Of a stretch of DNA of 64,000 bases, positions 33,689 through 41,715 are shown piece after piece. The notes beneath the pieces were generated by a model, which saw nothing but the letters and a program-made list of their open reading frames with translations, ran no database searches and had not been told where the DNA came from. The stretch is from Thalassovita sp. (GTDB lineage Bacteria > Pseudomonadota > Alphaproteobacteria > Rhodobacterales > Rhodobacteraceae). The stretch covers positions 62,001-126,000 of the forward strand of contig JARGPB010000005.1 of assembly GCA_029212905.1 (NCBI GenBank). The letters are read 5' to 3'. The position numbers and the translations under genes are program-made. Each line of letters begins with the position of its first letter. The stretch's first letter is position 1.

Positions 33689-34556
33689 GCGGTCCCCCGG
33701 TTCAGTGCTTGCCACAGCCACAACAACGCAGCTTGGGCGCTGTCATTGGTATGGTGGACATGGAATTGCCACCCCGTCGCGCGACACAGGCTGTTCAGCT
33801 CGTCTTTGCGGGCGGCCAACCGTTGCAGATACCGATCGCGCAGATCACCCGCCTTGAGGGTCTCGTGCAGAACGGATCCTCCGACGCTTTGAAAAATCGT
33901 GCGGCCCGTGAAAGGAAAGGCCTCTTCACTTGGGTCCAGGACCTGTAAAAGGATGCCGCGCACGCCCCGGTCGGCGGCCTTCGTCAAAGCGGCGCGCACT
34001 GGGGTCAGATCTGCCATGAAGTCCGACACAAACAACGCACGCGCATGAGGCAGCATCGCCCGAGCCTCGGGTTCAGCATAGTCTTCGGGGGCATCAATCG
34101 AAAAAAATTCAGCCAGGCGCAGGATTTGATTGTTGCCCCGACGCGGCGGCAGATTGGTGCCGGTCAGCCCGACGCGTTCGCCCCCGCGCACCAGAAGGAT
34201 CGCAATCGCCAAAGCCAGGAGCCGGGCGCGATCCGCCTTTTGTGGCAGATCCTTACCTGACGCAAACCGCATCGAGGCCGCCTGGTCCACCCACAGCATC
34301 ACGCTTTGCGCGATCTGCCATTCACGTTCACGCACATATTGGGCATCCCCCCGCGCCGAACGGCGCCAGTCGATCATGCGGCGGCTATCGCCGGCCTGAA
34401 CCGGGCGATATTGCCAGAAATCATCGCCCAATCCTGCGCGGCGGCGGCCGTGCTCGCCCAACAGCACGGTACCTGCCAGATGCTCGGCCCGTGCCAATAG
34501 AGGCGGCAGGCGCGCGGCCTGATCCTCGGACCTTGCGCGCAGATGGGCGGGGCTGT

Positions 34557-34560
<4 letters not shown>
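33685..34560 (-). CDS. DUF58 domain protein
   Basis: 291 residues, with the DUF58 signature AGLGDDFWQYRPVQAGDSRRMIDWRRSARGDAQYVREREW near 45-85 and a vWA-like region after it (SVMLWVDQAASMRFASG). The C-terminus reads QFHVHHTNDSAQAALLWLWQALNRGTA. It overlaps moxR (34557-34560) and the DUF4159 gene (33685-33688) by 4 bp at each end. DUF58 proteins regularly accompany MoxR ATPases, presumably as substrates or adaptors. Confidence 0.88.
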
Positions 34561-35564
<1,004 letters not shown>

Positions 35565-35621
35565 GGTCAAACTCCTGCGCAAACACTATCTTTAAACCCG
35601 AGTGTATCGCGCATAACGGAA

Positions 35622-36224
35622 ATGGCAAAAACAATGAGCGAACAAATGATCGTGAAACCATCGGCAAATAGTCTTGTTGCTTCGGCAAAAGCAGCCACCA
35701 AAGGCAAGGGCCTGCCCCCTGTCCACCTGTGGAACCCGCCGTTCTGTGGCGATCTGGATATCCGGATCGCACGCGATGGCACTTGGTTTTATCTGGGCAC
35801 TCCGATCGGACGGCCCGAACTGGTCAGGCTGTTCTCGACAATTCTACGCAAAGACGACGACCAGTATTTCCTGGTCACACCGGTGGAGAAAGTCGGCATC
35901 ACAGTCGAAGACGCGCCTTTTGTGGCGGTGGACTTTGATGTTGCAGGCGAAGGGCGGGCGCAAACCCTGACCTTCCATACCAATGTGGGCGATGCAACCA
36001 CGGCCGGCCCTGATGCCCCCATCCGCGTGATCCGTGATCCTGATACGGGCGAACCCTCTCCCTATGTGCTGGTCCGCAGCAATCTCGAGGCCCTGATCGA
36101 CCGCAAAAGCTTCTACCGCCTGGTCGATCTGGGCGCCCATCACAACGTTGATGGCACCTCCTGGTTCGGCCTTTGGTCGGGCGACCACTTCTTCCCCATC
36201 ATTCCTTCAGCCGAGCTGCCCTGA
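35622..36224 (+). CDS. DUF1285 domain protein
   Basis: 200 residues (196 if the ATG at 35634 is used; neither has a good ribosome site). The DUF1285 hallmark runs from PPVHLWNPPFCGDLDIRIARDGTWFYLGTPIGRPELVRLFSTILRKD to YFLVTPVEKVGITVEDAPFVAVDFDV, and it ends with YRLVDLG and WFGLWSGDHFFPI. Cytosolic, function unknown. Divergent from moxR with about 57 bp between start codons, so the two promoters share this gap. Confidence 0.85.
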   Translation: MAKTMSEQMIVKPSANSLVASAKAATKGKGLPPVHLWNPPFCGDLDIRIARDGTWFYLGTPIGRPELVRLFSTILRKDDDQYFLVTPVEKVGITVEDAPFVAVDFDVAGEGRAQTLTFHTNVGDATTAGPDAPIRVIRDPDTGEPSPYVLVRSNLEALIDRKSFYRLVDLGAHHNVDGTSWFGLWSGDHFFPIIPSAELP

Positions 36225-36306
36225 CCCCGCGCGCCCCATTGTCCCCCGAGGGCAACGGGGTGGGAGGGCGGGAGTTGCCCGAGGGGGACAATTCCAGAGA
36301 CCAAGC

Positions 36307-37077
36307 ATGCCCAACTTCGCCGCCAACCTCACACTGCTTTTCACCGAACACCCTCTCCTGGACAGGTTCGATGCCGCACGCCGCGCGGGGTTTCACGCGG
36401 TCGAATTGCTGATCCCCTATGACACCCCCGTCGAGGAGCTTGCCAAAGCCCGCATAGACAGCGGCCTTCATATGGCCCTGATCAATACACCTGCTCCCGA
36501 TTGGGCCGCGGGCCAGCGCGGCCTCGCAGCCTTGCCAGGCCAGGAATACGATTTCCGCAACAGTTTTGAGACCGCGCAGCACTACGCCGCATACCTGAAT
36601 CCCGATCATATCCATGTCATGGCCGGGCTGGCCCAGGGCCCAAAGGCCCGGCAAACCTACCTGAAAAATCTTGCCTGGGCCGCAGACCACGCCCCAGATC
36701 ACTCTCTTCTGATCGAACCGATCAACGCCCATGACATGCCCGGCTATTTCCTCAACAACTTCGATCAGGCCGCTGCGATCCTCGACCAGATCAACGCTCC
36801 CAATCTGGCCCTGCAATTCGACGCATACCACGCACAAAAAATCACTGGCGACATGCCCGCGACATGGGCCAAACATGGCCACCGCGCGCGTCACATCCAG
36901 GTCGCCAGCACCGAAGGAAGACACGAGCCCAACAGCGGCATCATCGACTATCCTGCGTTCTTTGCCCAACTGGACGCGCAGGGCTATGTCGGCCACGTCA
37001 GTGGTGAATACTTTCCCACGGCCAAAACGCAGGATGGGCTGGACTGGATAAAATCCATTTCTCCTGAACGCTCCTGA
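36307..37077 (+). CDS. hyi: Hydroxypyruvate isomerase (TIM-barrel)
   Basis: 256 residues, in the xylose-isomerase-like TIM-barrel family. MPNFAANLTLLFTEHPLLDRFDAARRAGFHAVELLIPYD is the standard Hyi start; the metal-ligand glutamates appear in LLIEPIN (about 141) and VSGEYFP (about 239), with His and Asp in LQFDAYHAQ. It interconverts hydroxypyruvate and tartronate semialdehyde in glyoxylate use. ATG 36307 is chosen on family alignment; the upstream frame to 36148 is inside DUF1285. OtnI (2-oxo-tetronate isomerase) is a close alternative. Glycolate oxidase and glycerate kinase in this window fit the same pathway. Confidence 0.83.
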   Translation: MPNFAANLTLLFTEHPLLDRFDAARRAGFHAVELLIPYDTPVEELAKARIDSGLHMALINTPAPDWAAGQRGLAALPGQEYDFRNSFETAQHYAAYLNPDHIHVMAGLAQGPKARQTYLKNLAWAADHAPDHSLLIEPINAHDMPGYFLNNFDQAAAILDQINAPNLALQFDAYHAQKITGDMPATWAKHGHRARHIQVASTEGRHEPNSGIIDYPAFFAQLDAQGYVGHVSGEYFPTAKTQDGLDWIKSISPERS

Positions 37078-37139
37078 CAGGATGCTGTCAGCAGCCCTGT
37101 GTCATACGCGACCCATCAAACAAGCTGATGGAGCAAAAC

Positions 37140-37520
37140 ATGACCTTTACCCCACCCAACGCCGTCGTCTGGACTGAAATCCGGGTATCCAACCTAGAGA
37201 AAGCCGCCGCCTTCTACGCTGATGTCCTGCAAAGCGACATTGCAATCACCACCGAAATGGGGCCGCAGCCCATGGCGGTTTTCGGCTATCAGGGCGATCC
37301 CGGTATCTCGGGTCACCTGATCGAGGGCACCCCCGCCGCCTCTGGCACCGGAAATATCGTCCATCTGGCCATTCCCGACACGCTGGCCGAAACCCGTGCG
37401 CGCCTGACAGCGGCGGGCGGTACAATTCTCAGCCCGGACATTGATATTCCGCCCGGCGCGTATTTCTATGCCGAGGACCCCGATGGAAACACGATCGGGC
37501 TGTTCCAATACAAGGACTAA
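37140..37520 (+). CDS. VOC-family (glyoxalase/dioxygenase fold) protein
   Basis: 126 residues, a single VOC domain: WTEIRVSNLEKAAAFYADVLQ at the start, HLAIPDTLAETRARLTAAGGTILSP, and EDPDGNTIGLFQYK at the end, with probable metal ligands among Glu and His of these strands. GGAG is six bases before the ATG at 37140; 37128 is possible. It is followed after 3 bp by a YafY-type regulator, a frequent pair. Enzymatic role undefined. Confidence 0.82.
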   Translation: MTFTPPNAVVWTEIRVSNLEKAAAFYADVLQSDIAITTEMGPQPMAVFGYQGDPGISGHLIEGTPAASGTGNIVHLAIPDTLAETRARLTAAGGTILSPDIDIPPGAYFYAEDPDGNTIGLFQYKD

Positions 37521-37523
37521 GCC

Positions 37524-38249
37524 ATGCGCCGCGCCGACCGCCTGTTTCAGATCGTTCAGTATCTCAGGGGCGGTCGGCTGCTGACAGCCGCGCAACTGGC
37601 CGACCGGCTGGAGGTCACGACCCGCACGATCTATCGCGACATCGCCGACCTGATCGGGTCTGGCGTGCCCATCGACGGCGAGGCTGGCGTCGGCTATCTG
37701 ATGCGCGACGGCTATGACCTGCCGCCGCTGATGTTTACCCAAGACGAAATTGTGGCTCTTGTGGCCGGGGCGCGGATGATCCGCGCCTGGGGTGGCGCCA
37801 ACATGGCCGCCGCCGCCGAAGAGGCCCTGGTCAAGATCAACGCGGTCCTGCCAGATGCCGCCCGTACCCGTGCGGACGAGGTCCACGTCCACGCGTTCCA
37901 CACATCCGAAATGACAGACAATCTGCGCGCACGGCTGGATCAGATTGAACGCGCCACCAACGGGCATATCAGCCTGGATCTGATCTATCTGGACCTGTCC
38001 GACCGAACCAGCACACGCCGCATCCGGCCATTGGGCGCCTGGTATTGGGGAAAGGTCTGGACCCTAACGGGCTGGTGCGAACTGCGCCAGGATTTCCGGT
38101 CATTCCGGTTGGACCGGATCACCGATCTGACAGAGGGACCGCGCTTTAAACCTCAGCCCGGGCAAACGCTGCGGGATTTTTATGCCAGTCGCAAAAGTGA
38201 AGGACGCTTCCCTTCTGGTTCAGACCGCGAACCGCATTCTACCCGTTAA
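37524..38249 (+). CDS. YafY-type transcriptional regulator (HTH_11 plus WYL domain)
   Basis: 241 residues. Residues 1-60 are an HTH_11 domain (RADRLFQIVQYLRGGRLLTAAQLADRLEVTTRTIYRDIADLIGSGVPIDGEAGVGYLMRDGYDLPPLMFT). Residues about 135-215 are a WYL-like ligand domain (RTSTRRIRPLGAWYWGKVWTLTGWCELRQDFRSFRLDRI). Co-transcribed with the VOC protein and probably controls it. Its last 11 bases overlap the end of the convergent thioesterase gene. Confidence 0.87.
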   Translation: MRRADRLFQIVQYLRGGRLLTAAQLADRLEVTTRTIYRDIADLIGSGVPIDGEAGVGYLMRDGYDLPPLMFTQDEIVALVAGARMIRAWGGANMAAAAEEALVKINAVLPDAARTRADEVHVHAFHTSEMTDNLRARLDQIERATNGHISLDLIYLDLSDRTSTRRIRPLGAWYWGKVWTLTGWCELRQDFRSFRLDRITDLTEGPRFKPQPGQTLRDFYASRKSEGRFPSGSDREPHSTR

Positions 38250-39117
38250 GATCAGTGTTCCGCACCAGACCCTCTTGCGCGGTCGAGGCGACAAGCCGCC
38301 CGTCCTGCGTAAATATCTGTCCCCGGTTGAACCCACGGGCGCCACCGGCCCAAGGGCTGTCCATCACATAGAGCAGCCACTCGTCCATGCGAAAATCGTC
38401 GTGGAACCAGACGGCGTGATCCAGGCTGGCAAATTGCATATCGGGATCCGTAAAGGTCTTGCCAAAGGGCAACATACAAGTCGTCAGCAGCCCATAGTCA
38501 GAGGTATAGGCCAACGCCGCGCGATGCATCGCCGGATCGTCGCCCAGGCTACTGGTCGCGCGCATCCACATCGCATGTTCTGGCGCTCGCTCTTCGCGCG
38601 AAAATGGCGGGCGCAGCCCCACGGGGCGGATCTCGATCGGGCGCGGAGAGCGCAACCAGGTCAGGAAATCCGCAGGCAATTGTTCGGCCATGTCCTCGCC
38701 GATTTGTTCATCCGTTTTCAACGCGTCGGGGCCAGGCACATCCGGCATTCCGTACTGGTGTTCCAGCCCTGGTTCATCCCCATGAAACGAGGCCGCAAGG
38801 TTCAGAATCGGCTTGCCCGCCTGCACAGCAATCACGCGGCGCGTGGCAAAGCTGCGACCGTCCCGATCACGTTCAACCTGATACAATACCGGCTGCGTGG
38901 CGTCCCCCGGACGCATGAAATATGCATGAAGAGAATGCACAGGACGATCCGCACCAACGGTGCGAATGGCGGACATCAAGGCCTGTCCGATCACCTGCCC
39001 GCCAAACGAACGCCCCCGCCCCTGAGGCGTGGCAATCCCGCGAAAATAATTCTGCTCAACCTGCTCGACATCCAAAACTTCGTGCAGCCATTGGCCCATT
39101 TTCTGATCGCCCGTCAT
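38239..39117 (-). CDS. tesB: Acyl-CoA thioesterase II
   Basis: 292 residues forming the double hot-dog TesB enzyme, which hydrolyses fatty acyl-CoA. EQNYFRGIATPQGRGRSFGGQVIGQALMSAIRTV and HSLHAYFMRPGD belong to the first hot-dog; FASLDHAVWFHDDFRMDEWLLYVMDSPWAGGARGFNRGQIFTQDGRLVAS carries the catalytic Asp and Gln of the second. An in-frame Met at 39099 is an alternative start. Monocistronic. Confidence 0.92.
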   Translation of the reverse strand: MTGDQKMGQWLHEVLDVEQVEQNYFRGIATPQGRGRSFGGQVIGQALMSAIRTVGADRPVHSLHAYFMRPGDATQPVLYQVERDRDGRSFATRRVIAVQAGKPILNLAASFHGDEPGLEHQYGMPDVPGPDALKTDEQIGEDMAEQLPADFLTWLRSPRPIEIRPVGLRPPFSREERAPEHAMWMRATSSLGDDPAMHRAALAYTSDYGLLTTCMLPFGKTFTDPDMQFASLDHAVWFHDDFRMDEWLLYVMDSPWAGGARGFNRGQIFTQDGRLVASTAQEGLVRNTDLNG

Positions 39118-39210
39118 ACCGGCCCCTGTTCTCGTCTGTATTCTGTAGGGCCCTAATCAGGGCCAATTTCACCCGAAGTGCAAGGTGTTTCGCGGCATTG
39201 CAGCACGCAT

Positions 39211-40128
39211 TTAGTGACCAACGACCTGCGCATCGGGGCAAATGGCACCGGGCTCTTCCAGTTCCAGAACCGAATGGGCAATCCCGAAATGTTCCCGCAA
39301 ATGGGCCTTGATCTGTTGTTTGACCCGTTCGGCCCCGACGGACCCATCCAGCACCACATGGGATTCGAGCGCAGTTTCATGTTCCTGCATGTGCCACAGG
39401 TGGACATGGTGCACGCTGTCGACACCATCCATGGCGCGAAGGGCCGTCAAAACGTCCTCTAGGTCGGTGTCTTCGGGGGTGCCCAGCATCAGGATACGGA
39501 TCACCGGCATGATCCCTTGCCACGAATGCCACAGGATATAGCCCGATATCAGCAGCGTCACGATCGGGTCCACCAACCGCCAGTCATACAACAGGATCAG
39601 CGCGCCCCCTACAATCACAGCAACAGACCCCAAGGCATCTGCCACATTGTGCAGGAACGCCGCGCGCATGTTGGCGCTGTCCTTGCTAAGGCGCATCACC
39701 AACAGCGCCGTAATCGTATCGATCACCAAGGCAACACCAGCAACGACGACAACAATCCAGCCCTCGACCTCGGCCGGATTGAACAGGCGTTGAATGCCCT
39801 CGGACGCCAGATAGAAGGCAACCACAATCAAAGTGGTATAGTTAATCAACGCGGCGACCACCTCGGCCCGACCGTAGCCAAAAGTCATACGCGCATCTGC
39901 GGGGCGCTTTCCGACGCGGCGCGCAAAGAACGCGATGACCAGCGACAAAGCGTCAGACAAATTGTGGATCGCATCCGCAATCAACGCCAGAGATCCCGAC
40001 AACACGCCCGCCACGATCTGTGCCAGCGTCAATAGGATATTGACGATGACCGCTGCGGCCACGCGTTTATCCCCGCTATCCAGGTCAGGATGGTGGTGAT
40101 GGTGCCCGTGATGATGATCATGCGGCAT
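39211..40128 (-). CDS. Cation diffusion facilitator (zinc-type exporter) with His-rich N-terminus
   Basis: 305 residues, six membrane helices. The first 15 residues include HDHHHGHHHHHPD, a metal-scavenging tail. Transport-site motifs are HNLSD near 55 and HNVAD near 160 (His-x3-Asp in both), the pattern of Zn/Cd exporters; Mn types have DxxxD. The C-terminal cytoplasmic domain has VHHVHLWHMQEHETALESHVVL. It lies 8 bp downstream of the ABC ATPase gene and may be co-transcribed with it. Confidence 0.9.
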   Translation of the reverse strand: MPHDHHHGHHHHHPDLDSGDKRVAAAVIVNILLTLAQIVAGVLSGSLALIADAIHNLSDALSLVIAFFARRVGKRPADARMTFGYGRAEVVAALINYTTLIVVAFYLASEGIQRLFNPAEVEGWIVVVVAGVALVIDTITALLVMRLSKDSANMRAAFLHNVADALGSVAVIVGGALILLYDWRLVDPIVTLLISGYILWHSWQGIMPVIRILMLGTPEDTDLEDVLTALRAMDGVDSVHHVHLWHMQEHETALESHVVLDGSVGAERVKQQIKAHLREHFGIAHSVLELEEPGAICPDAQVVGH

Positions 40129-40136
40129 GGTGCCCC

Positions 40137-41066
40137 CTAGCGGCTGCGAGTCAGATCCAGGAAGACGTCCTCAAGATCTGCTTCTTCGGTTTTAACGTCC
40201 CGGATGCGGATGCCAGCACTATGAACAGCGGCAAGGACCTGCTCGGCACTGGTTTTCTTTGCGTGATAGCTGAAGGCAACCGCCCCGTTGGGCCGCATGC
40301 TGACCTCGATCCCGTCGGGTGTGGGCAATGTATCCACGGGCGTCTCTGGCTGAATGACCATGGTTTTCGCGTCGATGCTACCCAGCAGGTTCGCAGTGCT
40401 GTCTCGCGCTACCAGACTGCCCTGATTGATGATGGCGATCTCGTCGCACATCTCTTCGGCTTCTTCCAGATAGTGGGTTGTCAGGATGATGGTCATCCCC
40501 TGGCGGTTCAGCATCCGCACATTTTCCCACAGCATTTGGCGCAGCTCAATATCCACGCCCGCCGTAGGTTCGTCCAGCACCAGAATATGAGGATGATGCA
40601 CCAACGCCTTGCCCAACAGCAGTCGCCGCCGCATCCCACCGGACAGGGTACGGGCATAGGCCTCGGCCTTGTCCTCTAGCCCGACCAGTTTCAGGATTTC
40701 ATCGCTGCGGCGCTGCGATTTCGGCACGCCATAAAGGCCAGCCTGCACCTCAAGCGCGCCGCGCGGGCTGAAGAACGGGTCCAAGTTCAATTCTTGCGGC
40801 ATCACCCCGATCGAGGCCCGCGATTGCCGGGGGTTCACATCCTGATCAAAGCCCCAGATTTTCACCTGCCCGGCGGTTTTCACCACCAAGCCCGCCAGAA
40901 TGTTGATCATCGTAGATTTGCCGGCGCCATTCGGCCCCAGCAGCCCGAAAACCGACCCGCGCGGGATGTCCAGATCGACACCTTTCAGGGCCTCTTTCTC
41001 GGGTTGCCCCTTTGCGCCGCCGTAAACCTTGCGCAAACCTCGGATTTCAATTGCATTGCTGCTCAT
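40137..41066 (-). CDS. ABC transporter ATP-binding protein (lone)
   Basis: 309 residues, an ABC ATPase of the multidrug/polysaccharide export type: Walker A GPNGAGKST, signature LSGGMRRRLLLGKALVHHP, Walker B ILVLDEPTAGVD, H-loop TTHYLEEAEEM. The C-terminal 90 residues are an accessory domain (LLGSIDAKTMVIQPETPVDTL). No ABC permease gene is adjacent: a CDF exporter lies downstream and a zinc-finger gene upstream on the other strand, so its membrane partner must be elsewhere. Confidence 0.88.
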   Translation of the reverse strand: MSSNAIEIRGLRKVYGGAKGQPEKEALKGVDLDIPRGSVFGLLGPNGAGKSTMINILAGLVVKTAGQVKIWGFDQDVNPRQSRASIGVMPQELNLDPFFSPRGALEVQAGLYGVPKSQRRSDEILKLVGLEDKAEAYARTLSGGMRRRLLLGKALVHHPHILVLDEPTAGVDIELRQMLWENVRMLNRQGMTIILTTHYLEEAEEMCDEIAIINQGSLVARDSTANLLGSIDAKTMVIQPETPVDTLPTPDGIEVSMRPNGAVAFSYHAKKTSAEQVLAAVHSAGIRIRDVKTEEADLEDVFLDLTRSR

Positions 41067-41140
41067 GGCCTACTTGCCCCTGCTCGTCTGATCGCTCATA
41101 ACTGCACTAGTTCTTTTGCAGCCAAAAGGAAACGGCCCGG

Positions 41141-41314
41141 ATGACGACGCAAGCGCCTGAAACCAAGATTGTCGAGAAATCGAAGATTGCCTGCGATGGC
41201 GGCGAAGGTGCCATGGGTCATCCTCGCGTCTGGCTGACCATTCCTGCTGATACTGGGTATGTCGAATGCCCCTATTGCGATGCTAAATACGTGCTGAAGG
41301 GCAGCGAAGCCTAA
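41141..41314 (+). CDS. 57-residue zinc-finger (zf-CHCC, NDUFS6-like) protein
   Basis: MTTQAPETKIVEKSKIACDGG begins a short protein with the CHCC zinc site: Cys18, His27 in MGHPRVWLTIP, and the pair Cys43/Cys46 in VECPYCDAKYVL. This is the zinc-finger domain family related to the NDUFS6/13-kDa subunit of complex I and is usual at this size in alphaproteobacteria. AAAGGAAACGGCCCGG precedes the ATG. It is divergent from the ABC ATPase gene. Confidence 0.88.
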   Translation: MTTQAPETKIVEKSKIACDGGEGAMGHPRVWLTIPADTGYVECPYCDAKYVLKGSEA

Positions 41315-41368
41315 TCATCCGCGAGACAGCCAACAGGCTCGGGGCATAAAAGAGGTGCCCACCTGTCG

Positions 41369-41554
41369 ATGCATTTCGTGATTGCGCTTGCCTGTGTGGG
41401 TGTTGCGTTTCTGGTCGCAGCCGCGATTGGTGGCTTTGTGCCCGCACGGCATTCCGCAGTTGAACCAGTATCGGGCAATAGCGTTCAGATATGGCTTATT
41501 GCGGGACCAATTCACAATCCTAAAGGCCTTTGCCGCCCCTGGCAGCACTCTTAG
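41369..41554 (+). pseudogene. Possible remnant of a DUF2459 (TIGR02117-like) membrane protein; rest of 41315-41715 gap empty
   Basis: A 61-codon frame reads MHFVIALACVGVAFLVAAAIGGFVPAR, a membrane segment, then VQIWLIAGPIHN. The last block resembles the start of DUF2459 proteins (where GPIH or NGxHTD is followed by a longer domain), but the frame soon ends and no continuation is visible in other frames. It may be a decayed 5' fragment or chance. Otherwise the 400-bp gap before polA shows no gene or RNA that I can support; the polA promoter should lie within it. Confidence 0.3.
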
Positions 41555-41715
41555 CCCCCGCACCGATCGGCGCAGCCGCGCGGTCTGTACGCCTGATTTG
41601 GCAGTTCTGCTCAATAGTCTCCTCAAATCGCTCATCGCAAAAGAGCAACTGGAAGAGCAAAGCGGAACATGGCACAACCCAAGCAGACAAACTGCGGCAG
41701 GGTAAGGACCACAAC

